A stretch of 64,000 nt of DNA, taken from positions 5,022,001-5,086,000 of the forward strand of contig OZ059895.1 in NCBI GenBank assembly GCA_964057225.1. The letters run 5' to 3'. Numbering within the stretch: position 1 is the stretch's first letter; each line of letters begins with the position of its first letter. Position numbers and translations under genes: made by a program. Source of the stretch: Auanema rhodensis. Its lineage: Eukaryota; Nematoda; Chromadorea; Rhabditida; Rhabditidae. Below, piece by piece: positions 38,614-53,600 of this stretch. The notes beneath the pieces are model-generated. The model saw only the letters and a program-made list of their open reading frames with translations, made no database searches and had not been told where the DNA came from.

Positions 38614-41600
38614 GTTTCTTGGCGGACTTCGATCTTCTCAACAGTCATGTCAGGATTCATTTTAGTTGCATCTTGAATGGCTTGACTGAGCTCCTGAAAT
38701 ACCAACATTAACTGTCTAATTACAATTATTTAAAACATACCGCATCGTAATCTATGGCAGCATCGGAGTGAATAGTAACTCGATGTTCCACGTGAGTTTC
38801 AATTATACCATCCTTTTCCGTTTTGTAAGTGATGGTTTCGATAGTTCGATTTCCGCAAGTAACAGTTTTAGATGAGACAAATTCCCCAAGAGGCTAAAAT
38901 AGATAATAAATCTCAACATTAAATGAAATTATTTACATCATTTTGGTCTCTATCTGCATTATCTTCGTAAGTAAGTGTTCTAGTATGTGTCTCCACAACA
39001 GGACCTTCCTTTGGTGTTCCTAATGGTGTTGTCTGCTCACGAATACGTTCAACAGAAACATTTTCCTAAACAAATGAATTATGTCGGTTCAAATGAAGGT
39101 TTCAAGTAAACACTTACTGGTAGACTATCATCAGGAACGACATAGTTTTGGAAAGTTTGTTTTTGAACGGTATGCTTGACTTGAGAAGTTTTGACAGTTC
39201 GACTAAAGAATATAAATTAATGTTACAGAGTGATACTAAAAAAGACAAACGTGATTTTATTTCCATGTTCATCATATTCAACTGTGACGTCATCTGGTAA
39301 TATATTAGTCTCTTGCCAACTTGAAACAGTGAGATGGCGTTGCCCGCTCTCCTAAAAGTCGTATGGTTAGATATTTCCATGAATGTAAGCGATTGGGCAG
39401 TACTAAACCAAGAAGTATCAAAGTGACTTATAGCAAGCATCGGATAGCTTCCAAGAATCTTATGCTTTTATTAGCGTTAAAAATGTGTAATAGATTCATT
39501 GCCCCTACTATAACTAGTGGGCTCTTCTCTTCACGATATTAAGCTATAATCCTAACTAGACCAGGCAGGATAAACACAGTAAATGAGCATTGGATTCAAA
39601 CACAAGAAGGCAAAATAACTAAATATACACGAAGCTCGCATAAACTAAGACTGGGCTAACAATAGCAGCAGATCTAATGATCTAATCCGTTTTAGGCTCT
39701 AGTATGGGTCAGGACATTTGATGTTAGATAAATAAACATTCTTTGCGATTTAAAAGCCATCAAAGATATGCATTCAGAATTGCGATGAGCTAATGCGAAC
39801 AGAACTAATCAGATCTAAGTCCAAGTGCAGCTTCCAAGCAGAAATATCGAATGATCGGAAAGTCGGCAGCATAGTGGACTGGATGGCGCTTGAAAACAAA
39901 CAAGGATCTTGGTAAGTACTTGGTTATAGCTGCAAACGAAGACGAAGCGACATGTTGTAGCAAGTGACATCAGCGGTTGAGCCTACTACTATTGGGTACC
40001 TCGAAGGAGACCGGAAAAGGTGCCATAGCGCGCACAGTAAAGGTGCGCTCGGCCTGTTCAACTCGTGGACTGCTGTGGTTGAGGCGCTCAGCCTCGGCCA
40101 AAGTAGTTGCAAGTGACTAAATAACGACAAATCTACTCAAAATTGGTCTCTTAAGATATTATCATGAATACAAAATATAGTTTCTATGTTGTAGTGTCTG
40201 CTCAGCGGTTTGTTGGGTAGTGATGAAACCGCTATCTGCACACAACGCACGCAAAAAGATAAATAACAGTGAAAACAAAGTGGAAAGATAGAATGAAAAC
40301 CACACCGGATCATTCGGGTTGAAGCCCGACGATGAGCCTTCTCCTTTCAAGTGATATTTGAGCTCATTCGTCTCGCGGCGAACCACTTTGGCATCGGCAA
40401 GATGAGTCGAAGGTAGAATGCCAGGATTTTTGCCCTATATATGAAACCCGCAATAGAAAGTAATGTGTCGACAAAACAGATTCAGAATATTAAAAATAAT
40501 ATCATATTCGCAACATTCCGAAAAAAGAATACCAACATGCTTTCAATAAACAACTTATAAACGTTCTCATGAAGTAGATTAGTTATAATCATGAACAGTT
40601 ATTTGAAAAAAATTAACGTACCTCTGGTTCAGGACAAATGGTAACCATCTTTTGTTCATCTTCACTGGAAGAAGAATCACTTGAATCATTCTCTTTAACT
40701 CCTTTGTCCTTTTTGCCCTTAGTCTGAAAATATAGAATATAATATTAGAATTCCAGTAAATTTAACAGTTAATCATATTCGCTGATGAGTACTAGAATAC
40801 AACATATTGTTGGTATCACATCAATACTTCACGTACGTTTTTTCTGAAGTTCTCTGCTAGATGCAAGAGAGAAAACAAACATAATTCTATAGAACACTCA
40901 AAACTATAAGATAGACTAATTCTTGTCAGCTCGCACCACAATTTTTGCTTCTCGAGAAAAACGTGAAGTATTCATGATAATATTAAACATCAAAAATAGA
41001 ACTTTGTACTCATCAGCGACGCACAGTTTCTACTAAACTTCGCTCATATCATTGTTTTCACAAGCGTGCATATGGACTAAACAAAAACAACAAAGAAGGT
41101 GCTGTAGCTAAAATTTTGCAAAGAAGCGGAAGCTATAAACATGACAATCACAGCTATACAAGGAACTTCGTAGATGCCAGAAGATAAACATCAAATTGTG
41201 CAAGCATCGAAATGATAAACTTCTAAGTAGGCAACTGATCAAAACGATACAAAGTTTTGAAAGGTTAGGATCTTGAACAAATATTATAGTATGAAAGAAC
41301 AAAACATTGAACGTAAGAAACAGAACGATACAACATCCAGGTTAGAGCTACTTTGGAACCCAGGTGAAACTGTGATATTAACAGAAAAGAAGGAGAAAAT
41401 GAACTAATCACCTTAAAGCCCAAGCGGCTTAAAAAAGATCGGCCAGTGGGTGCCATTGGTGGTGGAGTAGCAGTGAATATAAGCCCTCCGTCATCTTCAG
41501 AAACAGCTCCTAACCCCGCCCCTGACAAACAAAAAACGGGCTCAAGTTGGATCTCCACCCTTCTCTCAACTCTGACTTCGATCCATTGTTGACCATCAAT

Positions 41601-44600
41601 TGTAGTACCTTCCGAATGAAAACTGTGATGTGAGACACGATTTCCGCATTCAGCCACAACTTTTTCAGAAGAAACATTTGAAACCTTCAGATCTTCAGAA
41701 CAACCATTTTTATCTCGAAAACATACATCGTTCCGAGCAATATTGATTGATCGAGAAATAGGAAAATTTTCCAAGTCCCGATGTGGCGCAAAATCATCTA
41801 AAGGTCCATCATATTTGTCAGACACTGGATAGGCTGCAAGTTCGTTAGTCTTAACTCCTGGCTTCAAGAATCCGAATCTCTTGCTTGAAGATTCACGAGT
41901 CTTACTGGTAGTCTTTTCAGGAGTAGATTCGGTTTCGTCAGGAACAATACGTGCAATGAGTCTAACTTCAGACTTCTCTTCGGTATCAGCAGAAGTAGAA
42001 GGTCCGGATTTCAGGTGTAAGATGGCCTTTTTCTTGCTGTCGGATGGAGCAGCAGCTGGCTTACTCTTTAGCCAAGACTGACCATGATGGTAGACATTGG
42101 TATGGTCTTTGAGTGGAGTAGAGTCCAAGTCACATTCCCTGTTAGTCTCTTCAAGAGGTCCGTCATAAGATGTTGAAGCAAATCCGTAAGATTCGGGTTG
42201 GACATGCTCTTTTTCGACAACGTCTTCATCACCGTCATGGCGAATTTGGGTAATGAATCGGAAGCGACGTTCCTCTGTTTCAGAGCTTGACACAGGAGAT
42301 TCAACAGTTTTCTTGGGACTATATGCAACTTGTGGAACGTTCTCGAGTGGAAGGTTTTCCAAGTCACGGTGTGGCTCAACATCATCTAAAGGTCCATCAT
42401 ATTTGTCAGACACTGGATAGGCTGCAAGTTCGTTAGTCTTAGTCTTGCGAGCTCCTGGCTTCAAGAATCCGAATCTCTTGCTTGAAGATTCACGAGTCTT
42501 ACTGGTAGTCTTTTCAGGAGTAGATTCGGTTTCGTCAGGAACAATACGTGCAATGAGTCTAACTTCAGACTTCTCTTCGGTATCAGCAGAAGTAGAAGGT
42601 CCGGATTTCAGGTGTAAGATGGCCTTTTTCTTGCTGTCGGATGGAGCAGCAGCTGGCTTACTCTTTAGCCAAGACTGACCATGATGGTAGACATTGGTAT
42701 GGTCTTTGAGTGGAGTAGAGTCCAAGTCACATTCCCTGTTAGTCTCTTCAAGAGGTCCGTCATAAGATGTTGAAGCAAATCCGTAAGATTCGGGTTGGAC
42801 ATGCTCTTTTTCGACAACGTCTTCATCACCGTCATGGCGAATTCGGGTAATGAATCGGAAGCGACGTTCCTCTGTTTCAGAGCTTGACACAGGAGATTCA
42901 ACAGTTTTCTTGGGACTATATGCAACTTGTGGAACGTTCTCGAGTGGAAGGTTTTCCAAGTCACGGTGTGGCTCAACATCATCTAAAGGTCCATCATATT
43001 TGTCAGACACTGGATAGGCTGCAAGTTCGTTAGTCTTAGTCTTGCGAGCTCCTGGCTTCAAGAATCCGAATCTCTTACTCGAAGATTCACGAGTCTTACT
43101 GGTAGTCTTTTCAGGAGTAGATTCGGTTTCGTCAGGAACAATACGTGCAATGAGTCTAACTTCAGACTTCTCTTCGGTATCAGCAGAAGTAGAAGGTCCG
43201 GATTTCAGGTGTAAGATGGCCTTTTTCTTGCTGTCGGATGGAGCAGCAGCTGGCTTACTCTTTAGCCAAGACTGACCATGATGGTAGACATTGGTATGGT
43301 CTTTGAGTGGAGTAGAGTCCAAGTCACATTCCCTGTTAGTCTCTTCAAGAGGTCCGTCATAAGATGTTGAAGCAAATCCGTAAGATTCGGGTTGGACATG
43401 CTCTTTTTCGACAACGTCTTCATCACCGTCATGGCGAATTCGGGTAATGAATCGGAAGCGACGTTCCTCTGTTTCAGAGCTTGACACAGGAGATTCAACA
43501 GTTTTCTTGGGACTATATGCAACTTGTGGAACGTTCTCGAGTGGAAGGTTTTCCAAGTCACGGTGTGGCTCAACATCATCTAAAGGTCCATCATATTTGT
43601 CAGACACTGGATAGGCTGCAAGTTCGTTAGTCTTAGTCTTGCGAGCTCCTGGCTTCAAGAATCCGAATCTCTTGCTTGAAGATTCACGAGTCTTACTGGT
43701 AGTCTTTTCAGGAGTAGATTCGGTTTCGTCAGGAACAATACGTGCAATGAGTCTAACTTCAGACTTCTCTTCGGTATCAGCAGAAGTAGAAGGTCCGGAT
43801 TTCAGGTGTAAGATGGCCTTTTTCTTGCTGTCGGATGGAGCAGCAGCTGGCTTACTCTTTAGCCAAGACTGACCATGATGGTAGACATTGGTATGGTCTT
43901 TGAGTGGAGTAGAGTCCAAGTCACATTTCCTGTTAGTCTCTTCAAGAGGTCCGTCATAAGATGTTGAAGCAAATCCGTAAGATTCGGGTTGGACATGCTC
44001 TTTTTCGACAACGTCTTCATCACCGTCATGGCGAATTCGGGTAATGAATCGGAAGCGACGTTCCTCTGTTTCAGAGCTTGACACAGGAGATTCAACAGTT
44101 TTCTTGGGACTATATGCAACTTGTGGAACGTTCTCGAGTGGAAGGTTTTCCAAGTCACGGTGTGGCTCAACATCATCTAAAGGTCCATCATATTTGTCAG
44201 ACACTGGATAGGCTGCAAGTTCGTTAGTCTTAGTCTTGCGAGCTCCTGGCTTCAAGAATCCGAATCTCTTGCTTGAAGATTCACGAGTCTTACTGGTAGT
44301 CTTTTCAGGAGTAGATTCGGTTTCATCAGGAACAATACGTGCAATGAGTCTAACTTCAGACTTCTCTTCGGTGTCAGCAGAAGTAGAAGGTCCGGATTTC
44401 AGGTGTAAGATGGCCTTTTTCTTGCTGTCGGATGGAGCAGCAGCTGGCTTACTCTTTAGCCAAGACTGACCATGATGGTAGACATTGGTATGGTCTTTGA
44501 GTGGAGTAGAGTCCAAGTCACATTCCCTGTTAGTCTCTTCAAGAGGTCCGTCATAAGATGTTGAAGCAAATCCGTAAGATTCGGGTTGGACATGCTCTTT

Positions 44601-47600
44601 TTCGACAACGTCTTCATCACCGTCATGGCGAATTCGGGTAATGAATCGGAAGCGACGTTCCTCTGTTTCAGAGCTTGACACAGGAGATTCAACAGTTTTC
44701 TTGGGACTATATGCAACTTGTGGAACGTTCTCGAGTGGAAGGTTTTCCAAGTCACGGTGTGGCTCAACATCATCTAAAGGTCCATCATATTTGTCAGACA
44801 CTGGATAGGCTGCAAGTTCGTTAGTCTTAGTCTTGCGAACTCCTGGCTTCAAGAATCCGAATCTCTTGCTTGAAGATTCACGAGTCTTACTGGTAGTCTT
44901 TTCAGGAGTAGATTCGGTTTCGTCAGGAACAATACGTGCAATGAGTCTAACTTCAGACTTCTCTTCGGTATCAGCAGAAGTAGAAGGTCCGGATTTCAGG
45001 TGTAAGATGGCCTTTTTCTTGCTGTCGGATGGAGCAGCAGCTGGCTTACTCTTTAGCCAAGACTGACCATGATGGTAGACATTGGTATGGTCTTTGAGTG
45101 GAGTAGAGTCCAAGTCACATTCCCTGTTAGTCTCTTCAAGAGGTCCGTCATAAGATGTTGAAGCAAATCCGTAAGATTCGGGTTGGACATGCTCTTTTTC
45201 GACAACGTCTTCATCACCGTCATGGCGAATTCGGGTAATGAATCGGAAGCGACGTTCCTCTGTTTCAGAGCTTGACACAGGAGATTCAACAGTTTTCTTG
45301 GGACTATATGCAACTTGTGGAACGTTCTCGAGTGGAAGGTTTTCCAAGTCACGGTGTGGCTCAACATCATCTAAAGGTCCATCATATTTGTCAGACACTG
45401 GATAGGCTGCAAGTTCGTTAGTCTTAGTCTTGCGAGCTCCTGGCTTCAAGAATCCGAATCTCTTGCTTGAAGATTCACGAGTCTTACTGGTAGTCTTTTC
45501 AGGAGTAGATTCGGTTTCGTCAGGAACAATACGTGCAATGAGTCTAACTTCAGACTTCTCTTCGGTATCAGCAGAAGTAGAAGGTCCGGATTTCAGGTGT
45601 AAGATGGCCTTTTTCTTGCTGTCGGATGGAGCAGCAGCTGGCTTACTCTTTAGCCAAGACTGACCATGATGGTAGACATTGGTATGGTCTTTGAGTGGAG
45701 TAGAGTCCAAGTCACATTCCCTGTTAGTCTCTTCAAGAGGTCCGTCATAAGATGTTGAAGCAAATCCGTAAGATTCGGGTTGGACATGCTCTTTTTCGAC
45801 AACGTCTTCATCACCGTCATGGCGAATTCGGGTAATGAATCGGAAGCGACGTTCCTCTGTTTCAGAGCTTGACACAGGAGATTCAACAGTTTTCTTGGGA
45901 CTATATGCAACTTGTGGAACGTTCTCGAGTGGAAGGTTCTCCAAGTCACGGTGTGGCTCAACATCATCTAAAGGTCCATCATATTTGTCAGACACTGGAT
46001 AGGCTGCAAGTTCGTTAGTCTTAGTCTTGCGAACTCCTGGCTTCAAGAATCCGAATCTCTTGCTTGAAGATTCACGAGTCTTACTGGTAGTCTTTTCAGG
46101 AGTAGATTCGGTTTCGTCAGGAACAATACGTGCAATGAGTCTAACTTCAGACTTCTCTTCGGTATCAGCAGAAGTAGAAGGTCCGGATTTCAGGTGTAAG
46201 ATGGCCTTTTTCTTGCTGTCGGATGGAGCAGCAGCTGGCTTACTCTTTAGCCAAGACTGACCATGATGGTAGACATTGGTATGGTCTTTGAGTGGAGTAG
46301 AGTCCAAGTCACATTCCCTGTTAGTCTCTTCAAGAGGTCCGTCATAAGATGTTGAAGCAAATCCGTAAGATTCGGGTTGGACATGCTCTTTTTCGACAAC
46401 GTCTTCATCACCGTCATGGCGAATTCGGGTAATGAATCGGAAGCGACGTTCCTCTGTTTCAGAGCTTGACACAGGAGATTCAACAGTTTTCTTGGGACTA
46501 TATGCAACTTGTGGAACGTTCTCGAGTGGAAGGTTTTCCAAGTCACGGTGTGGCTCAACATCATCTAAAGGTCCATCGTATTTGTCAGACACTGGATAGG
46601 CTGCAAGTTCGTTAGTCTTAGTCTTGCGAACTCCTGGCTTCAAGAATCCGAATCTCTTGCTTGAAGATTCACGAGTCTTACTGGTAGTCTTTTCAGGAGT
46701 AGATTCGGTTTCGTCAGGAACAATACGTGCAATGAGTCTAACTTCAGACTTCTCTTCGGTGTCAGCAGAAGTAGAAGGTCCGGATTTCAGGTGTAAGATG
46801 GCCTTTTTCTTGCTGTCGGATGGAGCAGCAGCTGGCTTACTCTTTAGCCAAGACTGACCATGATGGTAGACATTGGTATGGTCTTTGAGTGGAGTAGAGT
46901 CCAAGTCACATTCCCTGTTAGTCTCTTCAAGAGGTCCGTCATAAGATGTTGAAGCAAATCCGTAAGATTCGGGTTGGACATGCTCTTTTTCGACAACGTC
47001 TTCATCACCGTCATGGCGAATTCGGGTAATGAATCGGAAGCGACGTTCCTCTGTTTCAGAGCTTGACACAGGAGATTCAACAGTTTTCTTGGGACTATAT
47101 GCAACTTGTGGAACGTTCTCGAGTGGAAGGTTCTCCAAGTCACGGTGTGGCTCAACATCATCTAAAGGTCCATCATATTTGTCAGACACTGGATAGGCTG
47201 CAAGTTCGTTAGTCTTAGTCTTGCGAACTCCTGGCTTCAAGAATCCGAATCTCTTGCTTGAAGATTCACGAGTCTTACTGGTAGTCTTTTCAGGAGTAGA
47301 TTCGGTTTCGTCAGGAACAATACGTGCAATGAGTCTAACTTCAGACTTCTCTTCGGTATCAGCAGAAGTAGAAGGTCCGGATTTCAGGTGTAAGATGGCC
47401 TTTTTCTTGCTGTCGGATGGAGCAGCAGCTGGCTTACTCTTTAGCCAAGACTGACCATGATGGTAGACATTGGTATGGTCTTTGAGTGGAGTAGAGTCCA
47501 AGTCACATTCCCTGTTAGTCTCTTCAAGAGGTCCGTCATAAGATGTTGAAGCAAATCCGTAAGATTCGGGTTGGACATGCTCTTTTTCGACAACGTCTTC

Positions 47601-50600
47601 ATCACCGTCATGGCGAATTCGGGTAATGAATCGGAAGCGACGTTCCTCTGTTTCAGAGCTTGACACAGGAGATTCAACAGTTTTCTTGGGACTATATGCA
47701 ACTTGTGGAACGTTCTCGAGTGGAAGGTTTTCCAAGTCACGGTGTGGCTCAACATCATCTAAAGGTCCATCGTATTTGTCAGACACTGGATAGGCTGCAA
47801 GTTCGTTAGTCTTAGTCTTGCGAACTCCTGGCTTCAAGAATCCGAATCTCTTGCTTGAAGATTCACGAGTCTTACTGGTAGTCTTTTCAGGAGTAGATTC
47901 GGTTTCGTCAGGAACAATACGTGCAATGAGTCTAACTTCAGACTTCTCTTCGGTGTCAGCAGAAGTAGAAGGTCCGGATTTCAGGTGTAAGATGGCCTTT
48001 TTCTTGCTGTCGGATGGAGCAGCAGCTGGCTTACTCTTTAGCCAAGACTGACCATGATGGTAGACATTGGTATGGTCTTTGAGTGGAGTAGAGTCCAAGT
48101 CACATTCCCTGTTAGTCTCTTCAAGAGGTCCGTCATAAGATGTTGAAGCAAATCCGTAAGATTCGGGTTGGACATGCTCTTTTTCGACAACGTCTTCATC
48201 ACCGTCATGGCGAATTCGGGTAATGAATCGGAAGCGACGTTCCTCTGTTTCAGAGCTTGACACAGGAGATTCAACAGTTTTCTTGGGACTATATGCAACT
48301 TGTGGAACGTTCTCGAGTGGAAGGTTTTCCAAGTCACGGTGTGGCTCAACATCATCTAAAGGTCCATCATATTTGTCAGACACTGGATAGGCTGCAAGTT
48401 CGTTAGTCTTAGTCTTGCGAGCTCCTGGCTTCAAGAATCCGAATCTCTTGCTTGAAGATTCACGAGTCTTACTGGTAGTCTTTTCAGGAGTAGATTCGGT
48501 TTCGTCAGGAACAATACGTGCAATGAGTCTAACTTCAGACTTCTCTTCGGTATCAGCAGAAGTAGAAGGTCCGGATTTCAGGTGTAAGATGGCCTTTTTC
48601 TTGCTGTCGGATGGAGCAGCAGCTGGCTTACTCTTTAGCCAAGACTGACCATGATGGTAGACATTGGTATGGTCTTTGAGTGGAGTAGAGTCCAAGTCAC
48701 ATTCCCTGTTAGTCTCTTCAAGAGGTCCGTCATAAGATGTTGAAGCAAATCCGTAAGATTCGGGTTGGACATGCTCTTTTTCGACAACGTCTTCATCACC
48801 GTCATGGCGAATTCGGGTAATGAATCGGAAGCGACGTTCCTCTGTTTCAGAGCTTGACACAGGAGATTCAACAGTTTTCTTGGGACTATATGCAACTTGT
48901 GGAACGTTCTCGAGTGGAAGGTTCTCCAAGTCACGGTGTGGCTCAACATCATCTAAAGGTCCATCATATTTGTCAGACACTGGATAGGCTGCAAGTTCGT
49001 TAGTCTTAGTCTTGCGAACTCCTGGCTTCAAGAATCCGAATCTCTTGCTTGAAGATTCACGAGTCTTACTGGTAGTCTTTTCAGGAGTAGATTCGGTTTC
49101 GTCAGGAACAATACGTGCAATGAGTCTAACTTCAGACTTCTCTTCGGTATCAGCAGAAGTAGAAGGTCCGGATTTCAGGTGTAAGATGGCCTTTTTCTTG
49201 CTGTCGGATGGAGCAGCAGCTGGCTTACTCTTTAGCCAAGACTGACCATGATGGTAGACATTGGTATGGTCTTTGAGTGGAGTAGAGTCCAAGTCACATT
49301 CCCTGTTAGTCTCTTCAAGAGGTCCGTCATAAGATGTTGAAGCAAATCCGTAAGATTCGGGTTGGACATGCTCTTTTTCGACAACGTCTTCATCACCGTC
49401 ATGGCGAATTCGGGTAATGAATCGGAAGCGACGTTCCTCTGTTTCAGAGCTTACCACAGGAGATTCAACAGTTTTCTTGGGACTATATGCAACTTGTGGA
49501 ACGTTCTCGAGTGGAAGGTTTTCCAAGTCACGGTGTGGCTCAACATCATCTAAAGGTCCATCATATTTGTCAGACACTGGATAGGCTGCAAGTTCGTTAG
49601 TCTTAGTCTTGCGAGCTCCTGGCTTCAAGAATCCGAATCTCTTGCTTGAAGATTCACGAGTCTTACTGGTAGTCTTTTCAGGAGTAGATTCGGTTTCGTC
49701 AGGAACAATACGTGCAATGAGTCTAACTTCAGACTTCTCTTCGGTGTCAGCAGAAGTAGAAGGTCCGGATTTCAGGTGTAAGATGGCCTTTTTCTTGCTG
49801 TCGGATGGAGCAGCAGCTGGCTTACTCTTTAGCCAAGACTGACCATGATGGTAGACATTGGTATGGTCTTTGAGTGGAGTAGAGTCCAAGTCACATTCCC
49901 TGTTAGTCTCTTCAAGAGGTCCGTCATAAGATGTTGAAGCAAATCCGTAAGATTCGGGTTGGACATGCTCTTTTTCGACAACGTCTTCATCACCGTCATG
50001 GCGAATTCGGGTAATGAATCGGAAGCGACGTTCCTCTGTTTCAGAGCTTGACACAGGAGATTCAACAGTTTTCTTGGGACTATATGCAACTTGTGGAACG
50101 TTCTCGAGTGGAAGGTTTTCCAAGTCACGGTGTGGCTCAACATCATCTAAAGGTCCATCGTATTTGTCAGACACTGGATAGGCTGCAAGTTCGTTAGTCT
50201 TAGTCTTGCGAACTCCTGGCTTCAAGAATCCGAATCTCTTGCTTGAAGATTCACGAGTCTTACTGGTAGTCTTTTCAGGAGTAGATTCGGTTTCGTCAGG
50301 AACAATACGTGCAATGAGTCTAACTTCAGACTTCTCTTCGGTGTCAGCAGAAGTAGAAGGTCCGGATTTCAGGTGTAAGATGGCCTTTTTCTTGCTGTCG
50401 GATGGAGCAGCAGCTGGCTTACTCTTTAGCCAAGACTGACCATGATGGTAGACATTGGTATGGTCTTTGAGTGGAGTAGAGTCCAAGTCACATTCCCTGT
50501 TAGTCTCTTCAAGAGGTCCGTCATAAGATGTTGAAGCAAATCCGTAAGATTCGGGTTGGACATGCTCTTTTTCGACAACGTCTTCATCACCGTCATGGCG

Positions 50601-53600
50601 AATTCGGGTAATGAATCGGAAGCGACGTTCCTCTGTTTCAGAGCTTGACACAGGAGATTCAACAGTTTTCTTGGGACTATATGCAACTTGTGGAACGTTC
50701 TCGAGTGGAAGGTTTTCCAAGTCACGGTGTGGCTCAACATCATCTAAAGGTCCATCATATTTGTCAGACACTGGATAGGCTGCAAGTTCGTTAGTCTTAG
50801 TCTTGCGAACTCCTGGCTTCAAGAATCCGAATCTCTTGCTTGAAGATTCACGAGTCTTACTGGTAGTCTTTTCAGGAGTAGATTCGGTTTCGTCAGGAAC
50901 AATACGTGCAATGAGTCTAACTTCAGACTTCTCTTCGGTATCAGCAGAAGTAGAAGGTCCGGATTTCAGGTGTAAGATGGCCTTTTTCTTGCTGTCGGAT
51001 GGAGCAGCAGCTGGCTTACTCTTTAGCCAAGACTGACCATGATGGTAGACATTGGTATGGTCTTTGAGTGGAGTAGAGTCCAAGTCACATTCCCTGTTAG
51101 TCTCTTCAAGAGGTCCGTCATAAGATGTTGAAGCAAATCCGTAAGATTCGGGTTGGACATGCTCTTTTTCGACAACGTCTTCATCACCGTCATGGCGAAT
51201 TCGGGTAATGAATCGGAAGCGACGTTCCTCTGTTTCAGAGCTTACCACAGGAGATTCAACAGTTTTCTTGGGACTATATGCAACTTGTGGAACGTTCTCG
51301 AGTGGAAGGTTTTCCAAGTCACGGTGTGGCTCAACATCATCTAAAGGTCCATCATATTTGTCAGACACTGGATAGGCTGCAAGTTCGTTAGTCTTAGTCT
51401 TGCGAGCTCCTGGCTTCAAGAATCCGAATCTCTTGCTTGAAGATTCACGAGTCTTACTGGTAGTCTTTTCAGGAGTAGATTCGGTTTCGTCAGGAACAAT
51501 ACGTGCAATGAGTCTAACTTCAGACTTCTCTTCGGTATCAGCAGAAGTAGAAGGTCCGGATTTCAGGTGTAAGATGGCCTTTTTCTTGCTGTCGGATGGA
51601 GCAGCAGCTGGCTTACTCTTTAGCCAAGACTGACCATGATGGTAGACATTGGTATGGTCTTTGAGTGGAGTAGAGTCCAAGTCACATTCCCTGTTAGTCT
51701 CTTCAAGAGGTCCGTCATAAGATGTTGAAGCAAATCCGTAAGATTCGGGTTGGACATGCTCTTTTTCGACAACGTCTTCATCACCGTCATGGCGAATTCG
51801 GGTAATGAATCGGAAGCGACGTTCCTCTGTTTCAGAGCTTACCACAGGAGATTCAACAGTTTTCTTGGGACTATATGCAACTTGTGGAACGTTCTCGAGT
51901 GGAAGGTTTTCCAAGTCACGGTGTGGCTCAACATCATCTAAAGGTCCATCATATTTGTCAGACACTGGATAGGCTGCAAGTTCGTTAGTCTTAGTCTTGC
52001 GAGCTCCTGGCTTCAAGAATCCGAATCTCTTGCTTGAAGATTCACGAGTCTTACTGGTAGTCTTTTCAGGAGTAGATTCGGTTTCGTCAGGAACAATACG
52101 TGCAATGAGTCTAACTTCAGACTTCTCTTCGGTGTCAGCAGAAGTAGAAGGTCCGGATTTCAGGTGTAAGATGGCCTTTTTCTTGCTGTCGGATGGAGCA
52201 GCAGCTGGCTTACTCTTTAGCCAAGACTGACCATGATGGTAGACATTGGTATGGTCTTTGAGTGGAGTAGAGTCCAAGTCACATTCCCTGTTAGTCTCTT
52301 CAAGAGGTCCGTCATAAGATGTTGAAGCAAATCCGTAAGATTCGGGTTGGACATGCTCTTTTTCGACAACGTCTTCATCACCGTCATGGCGAATTCGGGT
52401 AATGAATCGGAAGCGACGTTCCTCTGTTTCAGAGCTTACCACAGGAGATTCAACAGTTTTCTTGGGACTATATGCAACTTGTGGAACGTTCTCGAGTGGA
52501 AGGTTTTCCAAGTCACGGTGTGGCTCAACATCATCTAAAGGTCCATCATATTTGTCAGACACTGGATAGGCTGCAAGTTCGTTAGTCTTAGTCTTGCGAG
52601 CTCCTGGCTTCAAGAATCCGAATCTCTTGCTTGAAGATTCACGAGTCTTACTGGTAGTCTTTTCAGGAGTAGATTCGGTTTCGTCAGGAACAATACGTGC
52701 AATGAGTCTAACTTCAGACTTCTCTTCGGTGTCAGCAGAAGTAGAAGGTCCGGATTTCAGGTGTAAGATGGCCTTTTTCTTGCTGTCGGATGGAGCAGCA
52801 GCTGGCTTACTCTTTAGCCAAGACTGACCATGATGGTAGACATTGGTATGGTCTTTGAGTGGAGTAGAGTCCAAGTCACATTCCCTGTTAGTCTCTTCAA
52901 GAGGTCCGTCATAAGATGTTGAAGCAAATCCGTAAGATTCGGGTTGGACATGCTCTTTTTCGACAACGTCTTCATCACCGTCATGGCGAATTCGGGTAAT
53001 GAATCGGAAGCGACGTTCCTCTGTTTCAGAGCTTGACACAGGAGATTCAACAGTTTTCTTGGGACTATATGCAACTTGTGGAACGTTCTCGAGTGGAAGG
53101 TTCTCCAAGTCACGGTGTGGCTCAACATCATCTAAAGGTCCATCGTATTTGTCAGACACTGGATAGGCTGCAAGTTCGTTAGTCTTAGTCTTGCGAACTC
53201 CTGGCTTCAAGAATCCGAATCTCTTGCTTGAAGATTCACGAGTCTTACTGGTAGTCTTTTCAGGAGTAGATTCGGTTTCGTCAGGAACAATACGTGCAAT
53301 GAGTCTAACTTCAGACTTCTCTTCGGTATCAGCAGAAGTAGAAGGTCCGGATTTCAGGTGTAAGATGGCCTTTTTCTTGCTGTCGGATGGAGCAGCAGCT
53401 GGCTTACTCTTTAGCCAAGACTGACCATGATGGTAGACATTGGTATGGTCTTTGAGTGGAGTAGAGTCCAAGTCACATTCCCTGTTAGTCTCTTCAAGAG
53501 GTCCGTCATAAGATGTTGAAGCAAATCCGTAAGATTCGGGTTGGACATGCTCTTTTTCGACAACGTCTTCATCACCGTCATGGCGAATTCGGGTAATGAA

